A stretch of 64,000 bases of DNA from Limanda limanda (lineage: Eukaryota > Chordata > Actinopteri > Pleuronectiformes > Pleuronectidae): contig NC_083639.1 of NCBI RefSeq assembly GCF_963576545.1, forward strand, positions 9,762,498 to 9,826,497, in the 5' to 3' direction. The notes under the pieces were generated by a model. It saw only the letters and a program-made list of their open reading frames with translations, was not told where the DNA came from and searched no databases. Shown in pieces: positions 1 through 59,464 of this stretch (its first letter is position 1; each line of letters begins with the position of its first letter). The translations under genes and the position numbers were made by a program.

Positions 1-69
1 GAGTCGAGAGCTCGGGACGAATCTCTGTCCCTCCGCAAACGCTCTCGCTCTGATAACGTTGAGTCGTAA
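1..69 (+). CDS. C-terminal end of an unidentified upstream gene (partial)
   Basis: Reading from base 1 gives 22 codons and then TAA at 67-69. The peptide is strongly basic and serine-rich and ends LRKRSRSDNVES. The 5' part of the exon lies outside the window, so no domain can be seen and I do not recognise the protein. Support is indirect: the segment is richer in CG than what follows, and about 2.5 kb of AT-rich sequence with Pumilio-type motifs and a clean AATAAA comes after the stop, as expected of a last exon plus 3' UTR on the + strand. In human, neighbours of GNAI2 include SEMA3F, GNAT1, LSMEM2 and IFRD2, but I could not match the peptide to any of them. It could instead be chance open sequence. 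Confidence 0.35.
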   Translation, partial: ESRARDESLSLRKRSRSDNVES

Positions 70-2600
70 TGTACATCCTGCCAAACAGTGTACCTCCAGT
101 CCGGTAAACTTCCTCGGAGAGCTGAAGGTGAATTCACTGAAGGGGCCGGGTGCGGAGCGATTGATGTTAACATATTGGAGGCTGTGCCTTGTGAAATGGA
201 TGTAAAAAAAACCTAAAAACTAAAAAACAGCTCAGTAATAATGTAGAATGCTGCTGTCTGTCTACAGCTCCCCTTGCCGTCCGTGCATCATTGATTTGTA
301 AACTGCTCCTCAGATCAGAAAACAATTGAATAATAGACAATTCTTATATGATTGCTGTCTATTAATATTTGTATTTTAAGTTTTTTGAATAACTGTATAT
401 CTGCCATTCTCTGCAACTGCAGAGGGAAGTGATACTAAAAGCTGATGCACAGATTAAAAGATGAATTGAAGGAATAGTTCAAAATGTCTGCTTATCAGCT
501 TGACACCAGGCTTCCTTAGCTTAGTATGAAGACGGGAAAATGTTGAACTATTCCTTTAATGTGTGCAGCCCTTATCTCCAGCTCCACTAACTTGTGCTGT
601 TGTTGTTTATTTAAAGGCATTTAAGAGTCTCACCTCTTACAGAGCAGGGTGCAGAACCACTGAGAGCCTGTGGTGCGGCTCTGCAAGCACATTTATCAAC
701 ACATTCCTAAACAATATATATCTAGATATATATTTTTTAATAATAACAATCTCTACTTGATTGAAACCTCAGACGATGCAGTATGGACTGATCAATGACA
801 GAGAGGCAGGTTTCAGGTGACAGATCTCCATATACAAAAAGGCCTGTATTGTGCAGAGAGATTCTTCTTTTTCAGTATAACTGCACACATGACAGTGATA
901 AAAGGTACCAGAGACCGAAGGTGGATTATAAACTGATAAAGTAAATGAAAAGAAGAAAGTTCACTGTCATCACAGTGGTGGATATTCACTGTAATCAGAG
1001 ATAAAACAACAACAGGGTCATTTCATGAAGTGGTTAACAGCAGTGTGGAATCTGTAAATATTTCTGCGTCCAGCACAAGCTCGATCCCTCTTTAACAGAG
1101 ATGACCGACATGGGATTTATCATCTCTTTAACAATCTGGAAACGTTGGTGGTTAGAAATAGCACTTTCCTTTGAAAAGCACAAAATTCTTGTAGCCGTTT
1201 AAACAGCAAATAATTCGTAAGAGATTTTGCTCACATTAGCTAGATGAAATTTCAATGCATATCCCTTTGTATGACTAAATCTGTCAATTAAATTAATCAA
1301 TCTAATGTAGATTCAGAGGAAATGATCAATGTATCAATGATATAATATGGATGTCTTCTCGAACATTACTTGAACTGATGTTGTTACCTATAGCATTTCC
1401 TGTGAGCCCCCGCCACCATCAGCGCCATCCTCTGGTCTGTTTTGTAGATGCAACGACAAATGAAGTGGATGGACTGTTGGAGGTTTTTAAGTGTCCGTGT
1501 TGTTTTAAAAAATGAAAACATGGCTCCACTGTATTTGAACTATAGTACCTGTATGCATTTGTCTTGTAAACCTGGACCTATGACCTGATCGGAAGAATTA
1601 ATATAATTCATAGCCTTGATATATTAACTGTTGTTTTAAACTTCACGTTTAATGTTTATTCGGCGTATCAGTTGAATCTGAATCAGTGATGAAATGCAAG
1701 ATGCGAAACCTGTCAACGATTGTCTTCTCTTGTATTTTTGTATTAAACCTGTTATCATCAGCGGTTTGGGTTAGGTCTTTCCTCGCCGCTCGTTGGCAGA
1801 CATTAACCTACTAACTCAGAGTTGTTAGTGAGCTGGTGTACTTGCCTACATTTCAATATATTCTCGCAGGTTAAAATCTTCTTCCACCTGACAGTGAGTG
1901 CTGTATGGGTAACTGAGTGTCGTCCTGTCCGTTTATCACACAACAAACCTCTTCTAATCAATTTGTATTTGATTGTATCCAGGCCTTTGGTTGTCTATGT
2001 GTATCTGTTTGCAGAGGGAAACATCTGAATCAGCCACATTGGTGTAAGGAAGTGTTACTAAACCAATGAGTGTGTTATATCTATTCCCAACTTCCTGTTT
2101 TTGCCTACGATGAAGCCATTTGGTAAATTAGGTCAAATACACAACTCACACACACACACATACACTTCAAAACCTCACAACATGCAACAAAAATTGAACA
2201 CAAGGCAAAGAAGTGAAGGGAAACGCTAGTGGCTGATACAAGATGATCTTTGGGGACCTGTATTCAGATCTCAGTGATGTCAGTCTCCCTCTTTTTGTGT
2301 GATTTATTGAAACGTGTGTGATTGAATAGCGACAACAAGTATCGACACCGGCCAGCAATTATAAATAATGTATATAAATGTATACCCTTTATATTCTATA
2401 TGCATATCTAGTTTGTATAATGTAAATAGTAATTAAAAGTTTTAGTCCAATTAAAATATAAATGTAATCATTTTCAAAGTGCTTTTAAACCTTTTGGTCC
2501 TTCGATTCCTGTCTATTTTCTTGTATCTCTATATATTTTAATATGTTTCTGGCAGTTATTGTACTGTAAACCATGTTGCAATAAAGATAAAGAGGTAACA
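70..2600 (+). other. probable 3' UTR of the upstream gene
   Basis: AT-rich sequence without a convincing ORF, running from the stop at 67-69 to the poly(A) signal at 2580. It contains three copies of the Pumilio consensus TGTANATA: 1053-1060, 2369-2376 and 2421-2428. A weaker early signal, ATTAAA near 1741, could give a shorter transcript. This is inference; a transcript alignment would settle it. Confidence 0.35.
2580..2585 (+). terminator. poly(A) signal AATAAA (upstream gene)
   Basis: Canonical AATAAA about 2.5 kb after the putative stop. Another AATAAA lies about 120 bases downstream, near 2705, and could be a second cleavage site. Confidence 0.4.
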
Positions 2601-3439
2601 TAAGGTGGATCTGTTATCGTCTCTCAGATATGATCATTGGGACATTATTTTATATAGCTCTGGACAGGAGACGTATACATTATGTCTCGTTGCTGATAAT
2701 GTAGAATAAAAACAGATTTAAATGGGCGACCATGACAGTAGCCAGCCCCAGTTCAACCTGACCTATAGGCAGCGGTAGAAAGACATTGATTATACAGTAT
2801 GAATTTCACGGACTGTTATCTTATAACGTTTCACAGATGCATAAAACTCGATTCTGTCTTACAGAATTATCTTATGGTCTTTCTTAAGCCTAAAAATCTG
2901 TTTTTTGTTGGACTGTACTATAAACACAGTGAATAAATCAAAAAGAGAAAAAAGAAAGAAAAGAAAACGCTCGGAAGTCAATTTTTCTCAGAGGTAATTC
3001 TTCTTAAATCCACAAGGTGGCCCTATAGAGCTTTGTAGTGAATACTCTAATTGACCATCAAGTAATGTGACAATGACAGGGTTATATTCAGGATTTTCTT
3101 TTAGCTTAATTTTTCCACACTGTATCTGAATCATTTTAGACCAGTTTAAAAAAAAGAATACACTGATTCTTTAGATGTAGTTTACCTGCTTTCTTGGGAA
3201 ATGAGAGTAACAGTTATGGAAAATAATTGTGAGATGCAGCCCTGTGCTTTTGGCCTGTAGATTAGTAAAACATCTACCTAGTGAGTAAAGGACACAAACA
3301 AATGGTTTTCATAGTCAATATTTCTCCTGGAAGTTTGACCTTGAGCATGTTGTGAGTATGTTCAAAGTTTGACGCTTGAGGGAAGAATTCTTCTGATGGA
3401 AGAGCAAAGTTTGACTGAGCTCGCCTGAAATTTAGAACG

Positions 3440-3830
3440 TTTTTCTGCTTGTATGCTTTGTGACATCACAACTAGTTTGTACTCCAATCCTGGTTTTGTT
3501 TAGACACAGGCCCACTTTACATGGTGATGTAGGACACATCTTGTATCGCCCACTTACATTGCAAAATTGTTTTGGCCCAGTTTTGTCCCAAATCCCACAT
3601 TCGGCCCACACATCGTGTGGAATGATGGCACCTGGGCAGTCCGCTTCCGTTTGCCAGATCCGGGCCACAAGTGAGCCAATACTTCATGTCCAATTTGTCT
3701 AGTGCTATTTGGAATCTTTCACCATTTTAGGCTCACATTTGTTTTAGGATATTCGTGCTACATTTGCTACGTTACAAGTGGGCCACAAAAAGGCCAGAAG
3801 TGCTGCGTCATTACCTGAAGTGGCCCTCAT
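3440..3830. repeat. probable dispersed teleost repeat (GGCCCA-rich)
   Basis: The block is full of GGCCCA/TGGGCC words (cggcccacac, ccgggccacaag, gtgggccacaaaaaggcc). This style is familiar from high-copy non-autonomous elements in fish genomes. There is no second copy in the window to compare, so the assignment rests on recollection of the pattern. Confidence 0.35.
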
Positions 3831-4145
3831 CCGTAGGCTGAGTGCAGTAATTAAACTTTTGATATGAAAAGTGATTGCATAGACTGACTTTCATGCAAAT
3901 CTGAGGGAAGGACTGAATTGTTTTAATGGAGTACTGTAAAAAAAACAACATGGCGGCCTCCGTTGAGCGGACGTGCTCCAGATGTACAAATAAAGTATTT
4001 GAATATAAAGTACCCATTCGAGGGTAAAGAAAACACCAACTCATACAATTTAGATGAAACCCAGTATTGAAAACATCACTGGGATTATTTTTATTGAGAT
4101 ATCGGCCAATAGAATCTTAATCTTTCACACTGAACCTTTAAGTAA
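3811..4145. repeat. probable dispersed teleost repeat (non-autonomous DNA element type)
   Basis: It contains the run aacatggcggcctccgttga, then ctccagatgt, and ends cacactgaacctttaagt. I associate this order of words with a high-copy element of spiny-rayed fishes. Its termini and target duplication are not clear. It abuts or slightly overlaps the GGCCCA-rich block, suggesting nested insertion. Confidence 0.4.
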
Positions 4146-4224
4146 AACACATGAATGCAGAAAAGTTAGCTCTACTTGTGATGTTGTCATTTTTCATTTG
4201 AAAATACGGAGTGTAAACAGTGAT

Positions 4225-4358
4225 GTGAGCTATGGAAGCCCATTTCCACCACTGTGATGAAGAAAAAAATAAGTTGTATCTCATAATTATGACTTAGTAT
4301 CTCATTATTATGACTTAATATTTCATCACAGTGGCAGAAATGGGCTTCCATAGTGAGC
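4225..4358. mobile_element. 122-bp MITE with 6-bp target-site duplication
   Basis: Positions 4231-4352 are bounded by inverted repeats: TATGGAAGCCCATTTC at the left and its complement GAAATGGGCTTCCATA at the right. The inverted match continues inward as CCACTGTGATGA / TCATCACAGTGG with one short mismatch. GTGAGC flanks both sides directly (4225-4230 and 4353-4358), a clean target-site duplication. The core is a twice-repeated atctcataattatgact-type AT-rich unit. It has no coding capacity, so it must have been mobilised in trans. It lies about 100-200 bp upstream of the probable gnai2 promoter. Confidence 0.8.
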
Positions 4359-4439
4359 TTTTACTTTCTGAACATGAAAAACTACTTTGATACGTGTTTG
4401 CTTGCACTCGTGGGGACTCGATTCAAACGAATTCCATTT

Positions 4440-4700
4440 TCTGACGCAGAATTCCACAGTAGCTCTCGAAGGAAACGCTGCCTCCCACCCGGCACCACCC
4501 CCGACCCCCATTGACTACATTTCCCATGAAGCAGTGCGAGTGGGCGTTTCCCAGCCTGAAGGTTGGCCCCTGCTCCTGACTGCTCTCGGAGGTGACGGAG
4601 CTGTCTCGCTGTTTGTCGGACGGAGGGGAACTTGGCGGCCACAACGGGTGTGGCTTCAAAACGTGAGAAATCTCAACGCGGGGTGAAGAATGTCCAGCGG
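4440..4700 (+). promoter_or_regulatory. gnai2: probable gnai2 core promoter region
   Basis: Relatively CG-rich sequence just upstream of the gnai2 leader, with C-rich/CACCC-like blocks (4485-4510) and a good match to the ZNF143 promoter motif at 4514-4532. There is no TATA box at a typical spacing, consistent with a dispersed, housekeeping-type start. The exact start site is not visible. An alternative is a start further downstream, near the TATATATA run at about 5212-5225, which would shorten the leader to under 100 bases. Confidence 0.45.
4514..4532 (+). promoter_or_regulatory. candidate ZNF143/THAP11-type site
   Basis: ACTACATTTCCCATGAAGC matches the established ACTACA-nn-TCCCA-nnn-(T/A)GC promoter element at nearly every fixed position. 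Its location close to the presumed gnai2 start fits the usual promoter-proximal position of this motif. Confidence 0.5.
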
Positions 4701-5284
4701 AGACAGGAACTGAGGCCAGTGAAGAGAGAGAAGCAGATTTATCTAAAAAAAAAAAGAAAGCAAAGAGAAAGAGAAGCAGAGAGTGAGCCTGACTGACACA
4801 GAGGAATCCGTGTGCTCGCCTCTCAACAGCTGGAATACTTTCTCCCCTTTTCCTTTCCTTTCCTCTCTTGGCTGAACTTCGTGCTCCCCATGTTCCGCGG
4901 GAGGAAGTAGACCCAGCTCGACCGAAGCAAAAGTTGTATTCCCCGGCCGCTGGACAACTTCTCCACGCTCTCAAGAAGCAGCTCCGATGCTGACCGAGTG
5001 ACCGAAACCACCAGCGACACTTCGGGAATTTCCGCAACCCCACCAACCCCCCCCCCAAAAACAGTTCGCATAACTTGGTCTTCTCCGCGGATGAGAGGAC
5101 CCCGTCGTCACTCTTGAAGAAGAAGAAGAAGGGGAAACAAGGAAGAAACTTCAACTCCAACCCTTGTTTTTTTAATTAAAAATAAGGGTGTTCGGGACTG
5201 TATCGTTATATCTCTATATATATATTTTTTTCTCCGGTGATAGTGTCCCACTAAACAGCAGACCTGAAGCGCGCACTGGGAACC
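4690..5284 (+). other. gnai2: gnai2 5' leader (approximate) with four upstream ORFs
   Basis: Purine-rich then AT-rich sequence between the promoter region and the start codon. If transcription begins before 4690, the leader carries four short, non-overlapping upstream ORFs, each closed before the main start: 4690-4713, 4890-4910, 4987-5001 and 5091-5117. None is in frame with gnai2 without a stop. A leader intron cannot be excluded. Confidence 0.4.
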
Positions 5285-50714
<45,430 letters not shown>

Positions 50715-51795
50715 TAACACAGCTGAGAAAGTCAAGGTGCGCTCAGAGAAAATACTCTGACAGGGATTCAGTTCTCTAACAAGTCACAAAATAGATCTTG
50801 TGTTAAAATGACTGACTTGTTTGTGTCTTTTTTGTGTTTCATTAGATAACTTGAACATTCTAACAACCACGACGGGGGAACCCACACACACATCATGAAT
50901 GACTGCACTGGCCAACCACGATTCCTGCTTTGATCTGCTTTTTATAAAACCACCTAAGAGACTGATAACTCGATGGGCCTCGCAGAATTTCAACAGTTGC
51001 TGATTCAGTCACTCGTATCGTTAACTCTTTGGGCTATGACCACAGAAAAGAATCAACGTTTATTTTCTATTTTTTGTTCTTTTTTCTGTTTTTTTCTTCT
51101 TTATTTTTAATTACTAGAGGAGGCAAAGGAAAACTTTTTTATATAAATGAATTCATTTTACCTTTAAAGATTCTGATGTGAAAATTATTAAACTTTTAAT
51201 CACATGAAGCTTATTTTTTAAGACATGAAGCACAGGCATGGACAGAAAATATGATTGATAGAGTAAAAGTGCTTTTTTTTAATAATGTTTACATAAGTTC
51301 ATCATTCATAGCCAGACTGCATATTGTTCTGCATGACTCAACATGGCAAATAGTAGCTCTGTAATCTGCATAAATTATCTAACATTCCTACAAAATAAAA
51401 TAAAAAACAAAAAAGTAAAAAACAAAAAAAAACATGGCTTCACATGCAGGCAGAAATGAAATCCTAACTGATATTTAAAGTATGTGTGTACCTAACATTC
51501 TTTCACTTTTTTATAGTACCATTACCATGTCTGTTGCAGTATGTTTGTGCCTTGACTTCTGTTTACAACCGAATCCTAGATATGCTTTCAGTACCGTCTG
51601 ACCATCTGTGCGCCGATAGTTTTTCTTTTTGTTTCTCTGCCTAGCACCCTCTGAATATATAGTGATTATTAATGACAGACGAAAATCTAATTCAGAAAAA
51701 AAAGGTTAGTGTTTTCTTGGTAAATATTAAAATGCTTTCAAAGTCCTATATGATTTAATTTAAATAAAAGTAGAGATCACCTGACTATTGTACAC
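50715..51795 (+). other. gnai2: gnai2 3' UTR with probable intron
   Basis: AT-rich with T-homopolymers near 51060-51110. A good donor (caag|gtgcgc at 50737) and acceptor (pyrimidine-rich, attag at 50841-50845) would remove a 109-bp intron just after the stop. GNAI genes are known to carry a ninth, non-coding exon, so I infer exon 9 begins at 50846. The cleavage site is expected shortly after 51768. Confidence 0.65.
51763..51768 (+). terminator. gnai2: gnai2 poly(A) signal AATAAA
   Basis: Canonical hexamer followed within 30-60 bases by a T/GT-rich stretch (cttgttcttcctctctgttt). No other strong hexamer fits as well; AAATAAAATAAAA near 51391 is a possible earlier alternative. Confidence 0.7.
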
Positions 51796-52521
51796 TTGTT
51801 CTTCCTCTCTGTTTTGATGCTTTATGTTTTATTATTGCAGCGTTGTTTATCTTTTTGTGTTGAAACACAGTGACAGTCTCACACGTTAGTTTGTGTTGTT
51901 GTTATGCAGGGGGATTAGATTGCACACACAGGCGTGAGAGGGAGCAGATTTCGGCCATTACATCCTCAGCCGTGCAGGAAGGAACACTTCAAATAAACAG
52001 CCCTGGTGTTTGGTCACAATAATAAAAGATGTAATTCACTTGAATGTCAGGTGCACTTGGTTTGGAGGCTGTTCTAAAACACAAGTAGAGAACTGTGCAA
52101 TGAGTTCCTTTTCAAGTTCTCCTCAGGTGAAGCTTTTACTTATAAGGCCCTTGTCACTGGTGTTTGAGCCTAAACAACATGAATCTAATATTGCAAAGGA
52201 GCCAGTGTCCATTTCCTTTTCCAAACACTCCAATAATAACAATCATTATGAATAGCAGTGTTTACGAGGCTCAAAAACACTTACCACGGGTTACAACAAC
52301 AGAGAAGGCAAATAAAAGCAAACTACTAGACATAAAATACATTAAAAAACAATAATCAAACAATACCAGCGGTTTTAACATTTAACCAGGCTTATACAAA
52401 CATAGGTGTAACTTCATCAGACATTTCTCAAATGCTTATTTAGATAATTCAGTTTTATCATCTCAACACAAGCCAACTTCAACCCTAACTTTCTTCTGAA
52501 GACGTTTTTAGACGAGCTGTG

Positions 52522-52536
52522 GGCGCCCTCTAGTGG
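52522..52536 (-). promoter_or_regulatory. CTCF-like motif (reverse orientation)
   Basis: GGCGCCCTCTAGTGG is the reverse complement of a strong CTCF core (CCACTAGAGGGCGCC). The same core also occurs inside some fish repeats, so binding is not certain. Confidence 0.5.
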
Positions 52537-53108
52537 ACACTTCAATTACAACGCATCGGTTCCTTGGTAAAGCCTCATTTTAGCTCTGTTAACATCAACA
52601 AAGAGACTAAGTTACAGGACAGTACAATGTAAACAAAGAGTCAGGAACCACAGATTTTCCCAACACTTGAATTATAACTGCTGCTCTATTTGCAGTTCTT
52701 CTGTTAAATGAACAGCGGCTGTGTGTCTGTGACTCTGAGGAACAAACTGCTGACTTCTGTCAGTGCAGCTGCGTCCAGAGTCTGTCCCACCTCAGTGGTC
52801 AGGGACAAAGACAGAGGGACACCATCAGTGAATGACACGTGATGAGGGATGAACAATCAAACTGAAATTCTATCAGATCAAGTTTAATGTTTTGATCAGG
52901 AGAATGGAAAGAAGGAGAGCAGCTGACTAACTGTACACTGAATGAGCCCAACCTCTCTAAGTGTATAATGTTATTTGCAGTCACATCTGTTCACAACTTA
53001 CCTCAAAATACCTTAGTGTCATTACCTAATGAGCAGAGTTTATTGAGCTCAGTTGGCTTTTGTGTTCACAGGACAGTCAACATGCCTGAGAACATTTGTT
53101 GAGGGTAA

Positions 53109-53536
<428 letters not shown>

Positions 53537-53756
53537 AATTTAAACACAGCTACTATATACCATAACTCAAAACTCCAAATATGGATAAATGAATGTAGGG
53601 ACATTATGTTGTTTATACTAAAAACAAAACACTAAATGTTAATACTGTAATACAATACAAAAGAGGATGATGATTTAATGAAAAGAGCCAGAGTTCTCAG
53701 CGCAGTGAATGTGGATTTTATTGAATAAAATGTCCTAAATCGTTCAGCAGTAGTTT

Positions 53757-53771
53757 CTCTAGAGGGCGCCA
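53757..53771 (+). promoter_or_regulatory. CTCF-like motif (forward orientation, weaker)
   Basis: CTCTAGAGGGCGCCA shares the AGAGGGCGCC core with the motif at 52522 but lies on the opposite strand and departs from consensus at the 5' CCAC. Confidence 0.35.
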
Positions 53772-55815
53772 AAGTTCTACATCCGAGGACTCCACCAGAC
53801 ATAAACCCTCATCCAGTCTGTCAGAGGCTCAAAGCAACTGTGATTTCATATAAATTATTTTGGATTATTTTCTTTAATTTTGTCAGGCTAATTTAAAAGC
53901 TTGACAACGATTATCTGCACTGACAGCTCTGCATGTCTCTGATTAAATGTAGGCTTATGAATGGACAGAGCTTGGATGCTTTGAATCATGGCTATTGACT
54001 GTAACATGCAATGAGTAATACTGACACACAAACACAGAATCTGGAGAACTACCCACCATAGTGAGGTCTGAGTCTTTCTGATGGAGTGTAAAAGAAGCAC
54101 TCAGCTTTAATGGCCTTCACCGCAACAATACTTATGATGTCGAGATAACACTGAAAACCAAACATCACAGTGATTATAAAAATGAAGTACGGTAAAGAAG
54201 GAGAGGAAGCAATTCATCGGTGACGGTAATGGACTGTGTTCACACCATCGTACAGGAATCAAACCCATTAGGCTTTTGGAAAAGCAGAGATGCTCGGGAT
54301 GGAGGTCGGCCTCGGCAGAAAATTGAAATAATCACAATTCCATTAGCTGCCCGGTGTAATTATTTAATGCACAGAGAAGAGTGTATATAAGTGGGTGGGT
54401 TTTTAGAGTGGGGGCTTCCCGAGGCACCATCCTTATAATGGTGTCCTTTAATAACAAAAGAAAACCTGAAATAGGAACCTGCAGACAATGTTTCATAGTG
54501 TTCATCTGCACTGAAGCTTAAACTGAAGCCTCATATGAAAATACAAGGATTATAAAGAGAATTCCATCTGGACAAATTACATGCTTTTGCATTGAAGTTC
54601 TCAAAGAGACAAATTTGAACAGTTTGTACAAGATCCCATGAATCTGATCATGTTTATCACGCCCATCGTTATGTCAGAGATTGTATTTCACACGTTTGCT
54701 CCCGATGTGTTACCTGGTCGTGTTGCTGCAGCAGGTTGGGACATGCCACTGGAGCCCGTATGTAAACGCTGAACCTGCTGTGGAGCTAAATCTGCACTTG
54801 AACAGGAAACTATTAGACCTGGATCACTCCCCATCAGGGAAGAATTTCCAACAGGCCGGGCAGCCCATCACATCTACATAAGCACCCATTCACTCAGCCG
54901 CAGTGTGAATGGAGGGTCGAGTACAGGACTGTCGGAGCGACTTTAGGCTCAATGTCCAAATAAGAGTGAAGATCAACTGCATTTACATTGAAGCACTTTG
55001 TTTACACTGTGTTGCAGTGATTTGCAATAAAGTCAACAGAAGCACAAGTTTAATGACTAAAGGTAGAGAGAAGAGACAGAAAATGTGAAAGAAGAGAAAA
55101 AGTGCATGTAAATCAAACCTAAAGTGATTATTTGTTTTCACAGTATTCTATTCAAGCATAGAGGACATCATTGAGCTTTATGAACTAAAAATATTAGAAG
55201 GTTAATGTTGATATTCCCTTTAACCCCTGGTTTTACTTTTAATCTGTTGTTTTCACATATAAATTGTTAGATCTCTGCCCCTAAACCTGAATTTAACCTT
55301 AGGGTTACTACTTAACTTTAATTATTCATATGCATACATATGATATATTTTAAGGTGTCCATGGCTAGGTAGTATTGGAATTATTCAGATTGTGTGTGTC
55401 ATCAAAATTCTCTGACATTTGTTGTACAAACTATAAACCAATGAAATGATCATTAAAGCAATAATAATTAGGTGCAACCATGCAGCCTGATGAAAAAATA
55501 AAATAACAGAGACACATCATTTAAAAAGGTTCAAGCTTGAAGACAGAAAACAAAATCAAGTGGCGTAACAAGCTCTTTGTATTATTTAAAAAATTTGAAT
55601 AAAGTTTTGTACATGGAAAGATTCTGTATTTCTCTACGTAGGAGAACTGGTTTGCAGAAACAATCACGGGACATTTCCAAGCAGCAATAACAAAAACACC
55701 AACAGACATTAACCAACGCTTACATTTGACATTGCACCTAAATCATATCTGGATTGTTTTGCTTGTGGAATAAATGACGTCAAGGGAAATAAACCAGAAC
55801 TAAATATATGTACTA

Positions 55816-55843
<28 letters not shown>
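55816..55843. repeat. 28-base T homopolymer
   Basis: Uninterrupted T run. On the minus strand it could be a retroposon A-tail, but no SINE or LINE body was recognised beside it. Confidence 0.85.
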
Positions 55844-55846
<3 letters not shown>

Positions 55847-56099
55847 GAAAGTGGAAAGTACCATGTCCAGGGGACTGTTGGGGACTCTTCTGTAAAAATT
55901 TTGACTGAGCTCATTTCTAAAATCTTTTCAGCAAAACTGAAAGTGAAAGAGGACAATCTACTCATTTCGTTTTAATTTTAACCGTTAACAAACACCGGGC
56001 TAATATTCAAATGGGATCAGTTATTCTCACGCGGTGTGTTCATGTAACATCAGAACAATGAGAGGGTTTTACCTCTTGCATCTGCTGCTGATTTGTTAA

Positions 56100-56285
56100 T
56101 GAGCCGTGAGCATGCTGCGCTCTGATTGGTCCATTCAGGCACGGGTGGCTGTTGAATCTGTAAAACGAGGAGAAGAGAAGAGGAGAGTTCACTCACACAT
56201 CTGCCTCGGACCCGCTCCGCGTCCTGACTGCAGCTCGGCTCCGTGACAACGACATCTTTCCTCTTGCAGGAACTCAATCTTACAG
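56100..56285 (+). promoter_or_regulatory. probable inka1 promoter and 5' leader
   Basis: It contains an inverted CCAAT box (ATTGG at 56125-56129) about 160 bases before the first ATG, followed by a purine-rich then CG-containing leader. A splice-acceptor-like tctttcctcttgcag just before gaactc (about 56272) leaves open that the coding start lies on an exon with a separate upstream leader exon. Confidence 0.4.
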
Positions 56286-58734
<2,449 letters not shown>

Positions 58735-58829
58735 CATGTAGAGCCACGTATGGACAATCCTCCGAGTCACTTTATTTTGATATGACTGCCTTGTTCTCAC
58801 TTGTTATATGCTGTGATTAAACTATTGGA

Positions 58830-58835
58830 AATAAA
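58830..58835 (+). terminator. inka1: inka1 poly(A) signal AATAAA
   Basis: About 95 bases after the stop codon, giving a short 3' UTR; a cacgtgttttaaactcttctt T-rich stretch follows. Confidence 0.65.
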
Positions 58836-59443
58836 AAATGCTCACGTGTTTTAAACTCTTCTTACTCTCATCTATATTCTTCATGATTTGCAATTCTCAG
58901 AAAACTTCTGCAACAGTCATCCGTGTTTCATTACATCAAATTACAGTCAGACAGTGATTCCTAACTGCCCGTTTAGTTAAAAGAGGCCTTTAAAGCAAAT
59001 GAGTGTGGCTCCATTTGTTTTCATTAGAAAGGTAACACTGTGGGCGTGCACGAGTGTGGAGATGCATGGTTTAGTGTATCAAAAAAGATAAATTGAAAAT
59101 GTGCAGACTTGCTGTCTTTCTGGGACTAAAGTTGGCAAGGAGTGTTTCAGAACACGTTTTGGAGCACGCTTGTTTGACTCAAGGGGACTCGCTGTTCTCA
59201 GAAAAGTTCTGGTCTTGCTCAAGGCGAAGTCGAATCCTTCGGAGAAGCTTTAAAACAGGGCGACGGAGCTATTTACAGCCCAGGAACAGAGGCTGTATCA
59301 ACACAGAGCCGTGTGCGCCTGATGAGGTAATTCCCCATGTGTCCGTGCAGAGAGAGGAGAAGGGAAGCGAAGCAGCTGGCTGCAGATGGAGCCCACGTTT
59401 ACTCTCGCCTTAGCTTTACGAAGCAGAACGCCTCGCTGAGAGA

Positions 59444-59464
59444 CCCCCCCCCCCCCCCCCCCCC
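59444..59464. repeat. 21-base C homopolymer
   Basis: Uninterrupted run of C, unusual in length for C/G homopolymers; its true length may be uncertain because such runs are error-prone in sequencing. Confidence 0.85.

Larger units (their letters stand above)
2600..4220. other. intergenic, rich in dispersed repeats
   Basis: No coding potential seen. The distal half is occupied by the two repeat blocks annotated separately (3440-3830 and 3811-4145). The ORFs that cross it are short and fall inside those repeats. Confidence 0.6.

Noticed and set aside
4423..5160. 245-codon minus-strand ORF overlapping the gnai2 promoter and leader
   Set aside because: Its residues follow base composition (phenylalanine and serine runs from the GAA/AAG-rich leader). 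It has no domain and lies antisense to a leader with clear gnai2 context.
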